DNA of 64,000 nt from Anaeromyces robustus (taxonomy: Eukaryota; Neocallimastigomycota; Neocallimastigomycetes; Neocallimastigales; Neocallimastigaceae). This document shows positions 28,199-41,215 of the stretch, piece by piece. Positions within the stretch are counted from its first letter, which is position 1; each line of letters starts with the position of its first letter. Location: the NCBI GenBank assembly GCA_002104895.1, contig MCFG01000101.1, positions 52,501 through 116,500 on the forward strand. The letters are read 5' to 3'. The notes beneath the pieces were generated by a model. That model worked only from the letters and a program-made list of their open reading frames with translations, was not told the origin of the DNA and searched no databases. A program made the position numbers and the translations under genes.

Positions 28199-29001
28199 TT
28201 AAATATCAATGAATATAATAATATATAAATTTAAAAATAAAAATATCATAATTCATAATTCACTTTTTTTTTTTTGTTTAACAAAAAAAAAAGTGAATTA
28301 TGAAAATTACGGAAAAAATTATATTCTTTAAAAAATAAATATATCAAATCAGTTAATTTAAAATATATTACAATTTATTCATAATATATTATATCTAATG
28401 TTAAAATTTTAATAATTATAAAGTATATAAATTTTATTAAATGAATGAATAAATAAAAAATGAATAAATAAATAAATTAATAAATAAATAATAAATGAAT
28501 GAATAAATAAATAATGTTATATAAAAATATTTTTGAAGCAATTTTTCAAAAAAAAATTATTTTCTATTATAAATAAAAAAAGTTAAACTTAAATAGTTAA
28601 CTATTATGAATAATAAAAATAACTAACAATTATTGTTGTAGTTATATATTATACATATTATTATGAATATTCATATTAATATATTCTTAATAATAATGTA
28701 ATACTAATAATTAATATTTTATAATAACATCAAAAAAGTATAAATATATATTGGATTTTAATTCTTTTTTTTTATTTTTTTTTTATAAAGTATTTGCTCT
28801 TTATTATAAAATAGAATTATGAATTGTTAATTCTTAATAATTAAAATCCATATAAAAAGAATATAAATATATAAATATATTGATATTTTATATTATATTT
28901 TTAATTATTATCTAATAATTAAAAAAAAAAAGGATATTTATTAAAAAATAAAATTATATTTTCAATTCTATCTTTTCAAAATAATTAATAATAATTGAAA
29001 A
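28199..29001. other. Intergenic upstream of HydE
   Basis: A/T-rich spacer that must include the HydE promoter. It holds one strong hairpin (28252-28303) and AAAT-type short repeats near 28440-28512. Confidence 0.6.
28252..28303. repeat. Hairpin with 22-base arms
   Basis: TTCATAATTCAC followed by ten T's pairs with the matching A run followed by GTGAATTATGAA; the loop is about ten bases. It lies 54 bases to the right of repeat A'. Confidence 0.7.
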
Positions 29002-30931
29002 ATGTTTCAGTCATTAAATCATTTAAATCATTCAAGTATTACTTTAAATAAAGTAATAAATTTAAATCAAACGCTTATCACCAAAACTCTTAAAACTTAT
29101 AATATTAAAAATAAAATATTATCATCCTATAATTTAAATAATGTATATCAAAAATCTTATTATACTACTTCTCAAAAACCAGAATTAGATACTAGTAAGT
29201 TTTTAGTTCAAGTATATTGAAACTAATATTGATGAAATTATCAAATTATATTCATAATAAATAACAAAAATAAACATATAAAAAAAAATTTTTTTATTTA
29301 TATGATAGAATATTAACTTTAATATTTACTATTTTGTTCATTTTCCATTTTTTATCATTAAAAGCTGCTTTTAAGAATTTTTTAGGTTTAAGGTAAAATT
29401 AAAAAAAAATGACTTGTTTTTTGTTTGTTTGTTTGTTTTTTTTTTTTTGTTTTAAATTTAATAATACTTATTATTATTATTATTAATGTTATTTATTTGT
29501 TTTCTTGCTTATTTATTTATTTACTTATTATTCATTAATACAAAAATATGAATTTCATAATATATTTATATATATGTAATATTATATATATAGTACATTA
29601 AAGCCTGGAGAAGTATTAAAATTAAATAGAAATGAGTTACAAGCTTTAATAACTACAAAAGATAAAAATGTTATTCAAGCAATGTATAACCATGCTGAAA
29701 GTATTTCAAGGCGTTATTTTGACAATAAAGTTTATTTAAGAGGTATTGTCGAATTCTCAAATGAGTGCGAAAAAAATTGTAAATATTGCGGGGTAAGGCG
29801 TAGTGTAAAAAATGTAAAACGTTATTGTATGAGTAAGGAAGATATTTTATATTGTAGTGATGTTATTTATAATAATGGATACGGTACTATGATGCTTCAA
29901 TCTGGAGAGATTACTAATCCAAAAAGAATCGATTGGTTAGAAGATTTGATAAAAAGTATTAAAATAAGAAGTCGTAAATTAGAATCTAAACGTTTTAATA
30001 GACCTTTAAGTGAATGTAAAGGATTACAAATAGCATTAAGTGTTGGTGAGCTTTCATCAGAATATTATCAAAGATTATATGATGCTGGAGCAAGAAGGTA
30101 ACAGGAAATAAAAAAAAAAATTTCAATAATTAAAAAGAAAAAGATATAATATATATAACATAATATATATATATAATTACTTGGCTAAGAAAAATATAAA
30201 ACTAACAATAACATTAAAAAAATATTAAATAAAATATTATATTATTATATTATATTATATATATATATATATATTTTATTTTTTTTAGATATTTATTAAG
30301 AATTGAAACTTCTAATCCAAAACTTTATGCCAAATTACATCCAAAAGATCATCATTGGGAAGTTAGACACCAATGTTTATTAGATTTAAAAAGAATTGGT
30401 TATCAAACTGGTACAGGTATACTTATAGGAGTACCTTATCAAACTAGTTGGGATTTAGCAGATGATATTTTATATTTAGATAAATTAGGTGCTGATATGA
30501 TAGGTATGGGACCTTATGTTTATCAACCACATACCCCTATAGGTAATTATTGGAAATGGACCACAGGAAGAAAAATTAAAAATGAAAAAGATCAAGAAGA
30601 TTATAATAATTATTTAATTGATCTTACTATTAGAGTTTATGCATTAACACGTATAGTGGTTGGTATGGCTAATATTGCTGCTACAACAGCATTAGAAGCT
30701 TTATCTTCAACAGCACGTGAAAAAGCTTTACAATCTGGATGTAATTTAGTTATGCCTATTATTACCCCAGATGAATATAGAAAAGAATATGCTCTTTATA
30801 CTGGTAAATCAGAAGTAGTTTCCCATCGAGAAAAATTAGTCAAACTTATCAATAAAATTAATAAAGAACCTATTTTCTTTGAATGGGGTGATCCTTTACC
30901 ACATACTCTTAGACATCAAAACAATAATTGA
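29002..30931 (+). CDS. hydE: [FeFe]-hydrogenase maturase HydE, hydrogenosome-targeted, 4 exons
   Basis: Radical-SAM enzyme that works with HydG and HydF to build the H-cluster of [FeFe]-hydrogenase. Exons: 29002-29194, a micro-exon ending at 29392, 29594-30097, 30289-30931. Residues 1 to about 60 lack acidic residues and are rich in Lys, Asn, Ser and Thr, ending near KSYYTTSQK, a plausible mitochondrial/hydrogenosomal presequence. The core has the CEKNCKYCGVRR motif (C-x3-C-x2-C, binding the [4Fe-4S] cluster), then MLQSGE, LSVGELS, RYLLRIETSNPKLYAKLHP, GIGTG-like TGTGILIGVPYQT, MIGMGPYVYQPHTP and ATTALEAL, in the HydE order. Length is about 448 residues; bacterial HydE is near 350, and the difference is mostly the presequence and a short insert (RKLESKRFNRPLSE). 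The micro-exon is needed to keep frame. HydF, HydG and hydrogenase are not in this window. Confidence 0.93.
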
Positions 30932-31910
30932 AATTTAATAAAAAAAAAAAAAATACATACATAAAATAAAAATAAAAACAAAATATATATATATATATAT
31001 ATATATAAGAAAATTAAGGGAAAAGTTCTTTTTTTTTTTTTCTTTTTAATAACAATAAGATCACAATAAACAACAATAATATTACAACATAATAACAAAT
31101 AACAATGATAAAAAATAAAAAATAAAAAATAAAAAAATAAAAATAAAATAAAAATAAAAATCACTCTAATAAAATTAATTACTAATGAAAAATATTAATT
31201 ATTTAAAATATATGGTTAATATAAAAGTATGAATCACCATAAAAATTAAAAATGTAAAAAAAAAAAAAAACATTTCTAATATATTAGAATTATTAACAAA
31301 TTAAGTTATAAATATTTACCTTTGTATTAGAATATATTTATTATTTTTACATAATTATTTTTTTAAGTAAATAAGTAACAAAAAAAAAAAAAAAATAAAA
31401 GCATATGTTTTGTAAAAAATAAAAAAAATTAATAAAAATAAATAAAATAAAATAAAAAATAAATAAAAAATAAAGTAGTTCTTTTTTTTTTATTAAAAAA
31501 AGATTCAATGATTTATCATAATTAATATAAATAAATTACAAATAAAAGTATTTTTATCAATATATATATTTATATTTATATATTTATTTATTTAATTTTT
31601 TTTTTTTATTTCATTTTAATTTTTAATTTTTATCGTTTTTATTGTGATTATTATTATTTTTTAAAAAAAAAAAATTTATTCAACAACATAATATGGTAAT
31701 ACAAAAAAATTTTCTAATAAGTAATATTCTTATACTAGTCTAAAATAGTGACATATTGACCCAATTATTTTATTAATATTTGTACATATAAATTAGATTT
31801 AATATTATTAAATAGTTAACTCTATTTTTTTTATGAGAAATAAGTTATTTATATATATATATATATAGAAAAATATAAAGATAAAAAAATAAAATAAAAA
31901 TAAAAAATGT
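30932..31910. other. Intergenic, convergent 3' ends
   Basis: Spacer between HydE (+) and the ankyrin/SEC-C gene (-). Low-complexity A/T; no motif found. The open frame at 30916-31164 is hydrophobic low complexity on the opposite strand. Confidence 0.65.
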
Positions 31911-32942
31911 CTATTTTTTATTTTGGCAACAATTCTTATATTTCTTTCCTGAACCACAAGGACATGGATCATTACGGCCTACCTTCTTTTCTGAGTGATT
32001 GATACTTTTAGTAGTAGCTTTAGCTCCATGTTCTATTAAATATTTTTTTATATTTTCATTTCCATATAAACTTGCAAAAGATAATGGTGTTTCACCATTA
32101 TTATCTTCACTATTTACATTAGCACCATGTTCAACTAAATATTTTATTATATTTTCATTTCCATTTCTACAAGCATAAGATAATGCCGTTTCACCAAAAC
32201 AACCACTTTGATTTATATTGGCACCATGTTCAACTAAATATTTTACAATATTTTCATGCCCATGTTCACTTGCTATAAGTAATGGTGTAATTTTATTATT
32301 ATTTTCTTTATTTATATCGGCTCCAAGTTCAATGATATATTTTACTATATTTTCATTTCCACTTTCACATGCTTTAAATATTGGTGTTTTTAAATTATTA
32401 TTTTCTTGATTTATATCTGCCCCTTGTTCAACCAAATATTTTATTAATTGTTCATTTGTACTTGTACATGCATAAAATAATGGGGTTTCACCACTATTAT
32501 TTTTTTTATTTATATCTGCTCCAAGTTTAACTAAATATTTTACTAAATCTTCATTTCCACTGGTACATGCGTCAAATAATATGGTAACACCATCTTTATT
32601 TTCTTTATTTATATCCATTCCAAATTCAATAAAATATTTTACTATATTTTCATTTCCACTTTTACATGCATCAAATATCGGTATAAATCCGTCATCATTT
32701 TCTTTATTTATATCTGCTCCATGTTCAACTAAATATTTTACTATATTTTCATTTCCATTTTTACATGCATAATGTAAAGGGGTTGTACCATATTTATCTT
32801 TTCGATTTATATTAGCTCCATGTTCAACTAAAAATTTTACTTGATTTTCATTACCACTTTCACAAGCACTAATTAAATGAGTATTTTTCTTAGCTAATAA
32901 TTTTATATATTTTTTAATATCTTCATCCATTTTTTTTTTCAA
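31911..32942 (-). CDS. Ankyrin-repeat protein with C-terminal SEC-C zinc motif
   Basis: Single exon, 343 residues. About nine regular 33-residue ankyrin repeats run from residue 22 to 318 (for example [20 protein letters not shown] followed by [10 protein letters not shown]). A linker leads to [20 protein letters not shown] and a final CQNKK, a complete SEC-C motif ([12 protein letters not shown]), the zinc module found at the C-terminus of bacterial SecA and many bacterial accessory proteins. Ankyrin arrays bind proteins; SEC-C could add a second docking surface. No catalytic domain is present. Repeats are more alike than in the gene at 1-3381. SEC-C is mainly bacterial, so the tail may have come by transfer, but the ankyrin-SEC-C combination has, to my knowledge, also spread in gut fungi. 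An alternative start is Met5. Confidence 0.92.
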   Translation of the reverse strand: MKKKMDEDIKKYIKLLAKKNTHLISACESGNENQVKFLVEHGANINRKDKYGTTPLHYACKNGNENIVKYLVEHGADINKENDDGFIPIFDACKSGNENIVKYFIEFGMDINKENKDGVTILFDACTSGNEDLVKYLVKLGADINKKNNSGETPLFYACTSTNEQLIKYLVEQGADINQENNNLKTPIFKACESGNENIVKYIIELGADINKENNNKITPLLIASEHGHENIVKYLVEHGANINQSGCFGETALSYACRNGNENIIKYLVEHGANVNSEDNNGETPLSFASLYGNENIKKYLIEHGAKATTKSINHSEKKVGRNDPCPCGSGKKYKNCCQNKK

Positions 32943-34610
32943 TTTGTTGATTTTAAATTCAATAAAAAATAAAAAAAAAAAAAATCAAATGAAATAAAAA
33001 AAAAAAAAAAATTAAAAAAAAATAAAAATATAATTAAAAATATAATTTTATGTTAACAAAACATTAATTAATTGGTTGAGTCATATGAATGAAATAAATT
33101 ATTTTTAAATATATTAGTAATAACGTGATATTTTTCTATATAGCTGTAACTGGATTATTATATTCGTGTAATATTTTTATAATTAAAAAATTGATTATTT
33201 AAAAAGATTTTTATATATATTTTTTATTTAATATAGAAATAATTCTTTAATAATCATGTAGAATATACTAAAAAATTTAACTTAATAATATTACTTTTTA
33301 TTATTTTATATTCAAAATTAGTCTTTATTATTAATATATATCTTTATAATAATATTAATACAAATATAAATAAATATTTATCTTCACCATTTCCTATAAA
33401 AAATTTACTATGAAATTTTTTAAAAATAAAAAGAAATTAAAAAAAAAAATTACATATTTCAAATAATTTTCAATATAATAATAATTAATAATAATATAAT
33501 AAAAGTGAACTTTTTTTTTATTCTTTTAATTCTTTATTTTTATTTTAATCTTTATTTTATTTTTGTTGATCTTTTTATTTTTATTTTATTGAATTTTATT
33601 TAATTATTGTAAATTATCATTTGGATTTTTTTCATTTCTTTTCATAATTTTTTTTTTTTTTTAATTTACAAAAAAAAAGAAAAAAAGAAATGAAACTAAT
33701 AATAAATATAAAATAATTATATATAAATATATTTAAATATAAAAAAATATATATTATATATAATTAAAGATTAAAAAATATTTATTAAAAAAAAAAAAGT
33801 ATATCATATAAAAAGATAAAAAAAGAAAAATACAGGAATTTAAATAATAAAAAATTTATACATGACTTTGGTTTTTTCTTTTTTGATCTTTTTACTTTTT
33901 TTTTTTTTTAAACAAACGAATGAAAAAAAATAAAAGAAAATAATTTAAAATTTAAAATAAAAATTAAAATAAAAATAATAATAATAATAATATAAAAAAG
34001 AATTAAAAGTATAAAAATGATAATATATAAAAAGGAAAATAAAAGAAAAAGGAAAAATATAAATATTAAATTAAATTATAAATTAATAAATTAATAATAT
34101 ATTAATTTTTTTTTTTTATTATTTTTTTAAAATAAAAAAAAAAAAAAAAAAAAGATATAATTAATTATTGTTGATTTTTTTTTTTTCTTCTATTATTCTT
34201 TTTATAAATGATTATTATATAAATATATATATTAATTAAAATATAAATGATAATATAATATATAGTAATAATAATAAAATTTTGATTATTATGATTTAAA
34301 AATAAAAATAAAAGAAAAAAAGGAAAAGAATGAAGGAATCAAAATAATATAATAATATATTTGAATAAAATATCAACAAAAATATAAATAAATAAAATAA
34401 AATAATAAATTATAAAAAAAAAAAAAAAAAAAGAAAGTGAGATAAAGATAAAAAACAATCTTTTTTTTTTTTTTTTTTTTCTTATTATTATTTTATTTAT
34501 ATATTTTTTTTTTGCTTGTATTATTTATTTTATTTTTATTTTATTTTTTTTTTTTTTTTAATTCCTATTTTCTTTTATTTATTTTGTTATAAATTACTTT
34601 TTACTTCCAA
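32943..34610. other. Intergenic, no gene seen
   Basis: Poly-A/T and AT repeats throughout. It must hold the ankyrin/SEC-C promoter at its left end and the cyclin 3' region at its right end. Confidence 0.65.
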
Positions 34611-35029
34611 TTATTGTGAAAGAGCTTCCTTTTCTTCATTTCTTTTTACATTAAATCTTTTAAATATCTTGGTAATTGATGGAAAACGTTTTAAAAAAGT
34701 AGTAGCAGAAGAAGTAATGGTTGTGGTGGAAGAATTAGGAAGATGATTACGATGATTTAAATCTTTTCCATCTTCTTCATCATTAAATGTAGTTGAATGA
34801 TCTAATATACTATTTATATATGAATTAATTAATTTTTGATTCTTAGCTTTTGTTGGTATATTTATTTTGGTATTTTTAGAAATTGTTTTGGATTTTTTTG
34901 ATATGCCAAGTCTTAAATTAATTAAATGATCATGATTAAAAGAAATATTAGAAATTGGTGATAATGAAGGTTGAGATTTACGACGAGAAGTTGAAAGACT
35001 ACGACGATGATTTCTTCTATTTCTAGTAC

Positions 35030-35118
<89 letters not shown>

Positions 35119-37326
35119 GAAGGATAAGAAAATAAAGAATGACGATTGTTTGATAAATTAGATCTATCACCATTATGTTCTCTAGTATTTTTACTTTTTA
35201 CAATAGAATATTTAGCAGCAATATCTTCAACTGACATTTGATATTGATAAGGTAATCCTTTCTTTTTACAAAGTCCATTTCCATTAATATTTCCATATTC
35301 ATTTCCAAATTTATCTTTATCATTTTCATTAATAATAACATCATCATCAATATTTCGAACTAAATTATTGGATGGTTCAAATATACTAAATGATTTAATA
35401 GCATTGGAATGAAGATTTTCGTTTTTAAAAGTATTTGGAACTGGAGAAACAAGCATATTTACATTTGATTCATTATTATTCAATGAAGAATCTATACCTT
35501 TTTTATCATTATTCTTTGGGTTAAGAAGATAATAAACATAAGGAGATACAACTGTTACTGGTTTATCTAAAGATTTAATTGGTGAAAATAAGGGTAAACC
35601 ATTACGTTTAGTTTCTGGTGTAGTATTTCTAGAAAATGGATGATATCGATTACCAGTATAATGATTAGTATGACTTGCTGTTAAACGACCATTAATAGAA
35701 TAATTTTCAAGTGATTTTTTTAAATCTGCATTATGTTGATATATAGATGATAAAGTATTGATTTTAAGTTGTTGTTTATTTTGTTTTTGTTGTTGTTGTT
35801 GTTGTTGCGATATTGGAGTATAAGGTTCAAAATGATTTCCATTTCTATCTCTATTATAATTACTATTAATATTATTAAAATTATTATTGATATTACTATT
35901 ATTAGTATTATAAAGATGTAGAGAGGAGGATTGACTTTGACTATCCATAGTTGATAAGGATAAATGATTTTTTATAGAACCTGATGAATTTTGAAGTTCA
36001 AATTCAAGTTCAAGTTGAGGTTGATTTTGATTTTGATTTTGATTTTGATTTTGATCTTCTTCTTTATTACACTCATTATCAATTATAATATTATCATCAT
36101 TACATGAATGATTCGTATTGTTACTACTTATACTTGATGAAGGACGATGACATCTAATATTAGAATTAATACTTTGTGAAGAAGATGAGGAGGATGAAGA
36201 TGGAGGAGTGAGTATACCAGTAATCTGATAATTTTGTTTTTCAATTCTATTTCTTGATTCAATTTTATCTTTTAAAACTGATTTACCTTGATTTATATTA
36301 TTATTAGTATCATTATTATTGGTATTATTATTGTTATTTATATGATGATTACTAATATCTAATGATGATGAAGAATAATTTTGTTTAATTTTATCTATGT
36401 TACTGTCAGATTCATATATATTTTGTTGTTGAGGTGATGAGGTAACTGAATTTGCTGGTGTTTTAAATCCATTATATAATACTGAAAAACTTGGTTCTTG
36501 TGAAGGATCATAACTTATTAATTGATTATCATCTAATATATGATTATCTAATAATATGAAAAGTTGTTTGATATTTTTTATTGAACATTCTTTTTTAGAT
36601 GGTTGTTCTGAAGATGAATTAATTTCATTATTATTATTATTAATAAAGTTGATGTTAGTATTGGTATTAATATTAATGTTGTTGTTAATATTGGTATTAC
36701 TATTATTATTATCTTCAATTTCTAAATCTTTATTATTTGAATAATTATATTTCAATCTTAATTCATTAAGACCTCTATCAATTTGTTCTAAATATTCTTG
36801 CCATTCAGAATATGAAACATTGATATGATAATCTAAAGAACGAAGAAATAAACATTCTAAATTATTCAATTCTCCAGTTTTAAATAATCCCATACAAACT
36901 TTTGATATCCATTTCGAATTTTTTATATACATTGTATCTTCCATATAATATTTTGAAGCAACAATAATTGCTACAGCTATTAAACGATTTGGTGTAAATT
37001 CTGATAAAATAACTGAAGAATTTGGTGTTCTCAAAATACGATTAATATATATAAATGAAACAATTGGTATAAAAAATGGTAAGTCGTATCTATGTATTAA
37101 GATTTCAATAAAGTTATGAAGTGATATATGTGTGTTAGCTGATGAGGAATTTGATATTGATTCTTGAATAAATTGAGTGAAAAAATCTTTTTAAGAAAAA
37201 AATAAAAATATATTAGATAATAAAAAAAAAATTAATAAAATTTTTAAGTTAGTATTTATATTATTATTATTATTTTTAAGTTAGTATTTATATTATTATT
37301 ATTATTTTTAAAATGTATTTCGTAAT

Positions 37327-37367
<41 letters not shown>

Positions 37368-37662
37368 AAAGGAAAAATAATAAATAATTCTTTTCTATAT
37401 ATAATGATATTATATATATAACAATATATATTATAATATATAAAAATATAATAATTTTAAAAAAATAATTACCAAAAAATAAATTTCTTAATTTCTTCGG
37501 AACATTCGAGCAACATAAATTCTCATATGAAATTTGTTTGTTTTTATTTTTTGTAATATTCTGAGTTAAATTATTATTGTCATCTTGAAAAACTGGATTA
37601 TTATTATTATTGGTATTATTGTTATTATTATTAAATTGATTTAAAAATGAAAATAAACCCAT
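34611..37662 (-). CDS. PHO80/PCL-type cyclin with long disordered tail, 2 exons
   Basis: Exons: 37473-37662 and 34611-37186, joined in phase to 921 residues. The N-terminus is Asn-rich. The cyclin box spans about residues 65-215: FIEILIHRYDLPFFIPIVSF, RILRTPNSSVILSEFTPNRL, IAVAIIVASKYYMEDTMYIK, WISKVCMGLFKTGELNNLEC and LFLRSLDYHINVSYSEWQEY. This pattern (Y...N...W...G......N.LE..FL..L.......EW..Y) is that of the PHO80/PCL cyclins, which activate PHO85-type kinases in phosphate, glycogen and cell-cycle control. The remaining 700 residues are Asn/Ser/Gln-rich and look disordered; a pure poly-Asn run lies near residues 750-785, and a basic stretch (RNRRNHRRSLSTSRRKSQ) follows it. Yeast PHO80-type cyclins are near 300 residues, so the tail is unusual. 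Starting only at the internal Met at 37034 would lose half of the box. Confidence 0.88.
35029..35116. repeat. (ATT)n tract, coding poly-Asn in the cyclin
   Basis: Pure ATT run read as about 28 Asn on the minus strand inside the cyclin tail. Confidence 0.9.
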
Positions 37663-38271
37663 ACTAAAAATGTTGAAATGGTGGTAAAGTTCAGATTATA
37701 TATTATAGGTAGATGTGTGTTGATGTCAATAATATGATAGGTATAAATATATATTTTTCTATTAAAATCTTAAATATTAAAGATATATATTGTAATATAA
37801 TAGAAATAAAGAAAAAGATGAAAAAAAAATATTTATATATAAATATTCTATATAATAAAAGATATATATAATTCTATGTATTGATTATAGGATTTAAATG
37901 AAATTTATTATATAAAATATCTATATATAAAATTTAAATATTAGAATTTCATCCCCTATTTTAATTATATAATTGTCTTTGATAGATTTTTTTTTATTTA
38001 CTATAATACAACTAATACTTTTTACTTTAATTTATTATTATATATATAAATATAAAAAAAAAATGTACTGTTAAGTATATAAATAAATTAGATGATAAAA
38101 AAGAAGCAATCAATATAAGAAATCTGATTACTATTTTTATATCTGATTATCGTTAAATTTTTTATGGAGTATTTCTGTTTTTTTTTTTTTTTTTCTTTTT
38201 TTGTTTTTTTTTTTCTTTGCTTTGTTTCTTTCTGAAATAAAATGATATATTAAAGATATCTGTGTTTACCG

Positions 38272-38305
<34 letters not shown>

Positions 38306-40084
38306 CAATATATATATAATTATGAAATTATTTACACTATGGTATATATTTTTAAAAAAATGTACGAAAATTTATTAATAAATAAATTATTTTCATACAA
38401 TTTTTTTAATTATTATTATTTTTATTATTATTATTTTAAAGCATATATATAAAGAAATTTGATGGTTTTTAAAATGAAAATAATATAAATAATGGTATAT
38501 ATAAATAATAAGATGGTAAAAATGTTTAAAAGAAATTAAATATGAAAAAAAAGGAAATATCTTTTTTTATTTTTTTTTTATTATTTTTTACTTTTGAAAA
38601 TAAAAATAAAATAATTTAAATAAAAATAAATAAAATAAAAGATAGAATATAAAAAAAATAAAAATAAAAAAAAAAAAAGTTAAAAGAAGATATATAAAAG
38701 GAAAATAAAATAAAATAAAAAAAAAAGTTTTTTTTTTTTTTTTAGTATATTTTCAATTTAACAAATTATTTTTTTTTTATTTTTTTTTATTATTAATTAT
38801 ATATATATAATATTTTTTTTCTTCAAAAAAATATTCATAAATCTTTAATTTTTTTTTTTTTTTTTTTTTTTAATTTTTTAATTATTTAATTTTTTATCCT
38901 TTCTTTTTGTTTCTTTTATTTTATTATTATATACTAATTATATAAAATAAAATAAAATAAAAAAAAAAAGATAAAGAATTAAAAAAAAAAAAAAATTTTT
39001 TTTATTTTTATATATAAAAAAATATTTTTAAAAAAATTTTATTTTTTAATAATTAAATAAATTAATGAACAAATATTAATAACAAATAAATAAATAATGG
39101 TAAAATCATATTAATTAAATAAATAATTATATAATTAAATAAATTTTATAATTATAGTATATCATAAAAATATATATATTATATATGATAATATATATTT
39201 ATACATATTATACATTATATATTATATATTATACATTTATATATTTATATACATAATACATTTATTTATTGTTTACTTGTATTTATTTATAATATATTTA
39301 TAATATATAAATAAATATATAATATATTATAAATTTGGATATTTTTTTATACCCCTTAAATTTTATTTTATTTTAAAATTATTTATAATTATTTATTTTA
39401 AATTAGTCATCAAAAAAAAAGTGAAATAGCCATTAAAAATTAATTTAACATTTTTGTATTAATGGCTACAGGAAAATTTTAGAAAAAAAAAAAAAAAAAA
39501 AAAAAAATAGAATGAATAAGAAAGAAAGAGAGAAAGAAAGAAAAAAAGAAAAAAAGAAAAGAAAGAAAGAAAAAGATAAAATAATTAAAAAAAAAAAAAA
39601 AAAAATTAAAATTTATAATAAAATTTTAAAATTTTATTTTATTATATTCAATATTCAATATTTTAATTTTATTATATATAGATGTTTTCTATTTTTCTAT
39701 ATTTTACTTTATTTTGTTTTATTTTACTATATTATATTATATTTTATTTTATTATATTTTATTATATTTTATTATATTATACTATATTTTATTATATTAT
39801 ATTATATTTTACATTATATTATATAAACTTTTTTGTTTGTTTGTATAATAAACCCATGATAGAAATCTTATTTTATTATATAAAGATATAATATAAACAA
39901 AAATAAAAAAAAAGAAAGAAAAAATTTTATGTAAAAATATAATATAATATAATGTAATGTAAAAAAAATATTATTTAGACTATATATCACATTTTTATCA
40001 TTCATCGTTATAATTATTATTATAACTTAATTTAGAAAGAAGAAAAAAATAAATTCATTTCTTAAAATCTTTAATTTTTAATTC
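37663..40084. other. Intergenic, low complexity
   Basis: A/T homopolymers (for example 38276-38303) and TA repeats. A short inverted pair TAGCCATTAA/TTAATGGCTA lies at 39427-39436 and 39459-39468. The open frames at 39512-39891 are Lys/Ile/Leu/Tyr low complexity. Confidence 0.65.
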
Positions 40085-41215
40085 TTTTTAACAACTTTTC
40101 CTTTAATAACAATTTTCTTTATTACTTTCTTTTTAGCTACGATAATATTTATATTCTTTACTTCGTACAATTGAAATAGTAAATCCAAAAAGAAAAGTTA
40201 CATCTGTTATTTTTACCTGTATACTTTTTAATATATTAAAAAAAAGTTTTGGCTGTATATAACTTTACATCCAATATAATACGATAATAATGAAATGTAT
40301 AATATAGAAAAAATAAATAAATAAATAAATAAATATAATTTAAATTTAACCTTTATTACATTTGTCATATTTAGATTGACAGTCATTATGTTTACTACAA
40401 AATGTGGCTTTAGTTTCACATTTACCATTTTTACTACAATACTGACCTAAAGGACATTTACTATATTTAGGTCCACATTTTTCCATTAGTAGAAATATTA
40501 TTGTCATAAAAAAAAACCATACTTTGAATTACAACTATATTTTACATAGCATTTTTTTCATTAACATTTAATATATAAATTTCTACACCTTTAGTTTTAC
40601 ATTTAGTAGCAATATTTCCCAAATTTTTCATGATTTTTATATTTCTATCTCCATAGGTGACTGCTTCACTATAATATGGGAAATCATTATTAATGAATAA
40701 TAAAATTTTTTGCTCTTTAAAATTGTTTATAAAAATAATCAAAATCATTCTTATATGCTTTTGTCATTAGGATATTATTAGTCTTATTATTAAATGATTA
40801 ATCTTTATCATCAGTATCAATATATAAATAATATTCAAAATCATCAAGGGCATTACTATCAGACTCTCTCTTTTCAAATATCATTTGATTACCACAACCT
40901 TCAGTTATAATGTGCTCTACATAAATATTTGAAACTTTTTCATTATTAAAAACATTAAAATAGAAAGCTCCAATATCAACTAACTTATTTCCAAATTCTT
41001 CCAAAATATTATTTATTTCGCTATTATTTTTCCTAATTTTGTAAGTGTCATCTGTAACTACATCTATATCAGTTCTTTGTTTTATTACTATTTTCGAATA
41101 ACAGATGCCTTTAATAATACAACAACATCAATCATCTTTACATGATCCACAAAAATAGCCATATTCATCATAAACACATACTGACAAACATACTCTAAGC
41201 CAAATTTGATATTAC
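40085..41215 (-). pseudogene. Decayed Cys-rich gene with hevein-like domain, copy 1
   Basis: Read from right to left: a Cys-rich start (YDEYGYFCGSCKDD, then a TGA, then CCCIIKGICYSKIVIKQRTD), a conserved-looking block to 40798 (VVTDDTYKIR, then EEFGNKLVDIGAFYF, IITEGCGNQMIFEKRESD) ending in TAA, another block at 40542-40748 (GNIATKCKTKGVEIYILNVN), and a hevein-like chitin-binding pattern at about 40340-40460: CGPKYSKCPLGQYCSKNGKC, then CSKHNDCQSKYDKC. The last part may end in a Lys/Val tail near 40090 (KKKVIKKIVIKGKVVKK). Frame changes and stops separate the blocks, although introns may explain some. Hevein-like domains bind chitin and are common in secreted gut-fungal proteins. A second copy lies 1.7 kb to the right. 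Confidence 0.6.

Noticed and set aside
29594-30931. Bacterial contamination as the source of HydE
   Set aside because: The gene is interrupted by GT-AG introns with the same A/T-rich texture as neighbouring genes and carries an organelle-type presequence.
39512-39891. Lys-rich and Ile/Leu/Tyr-rich open frames
   Set aside because: Low-complexity A and TTTA/TATA runs with no conserved residues or splice context.
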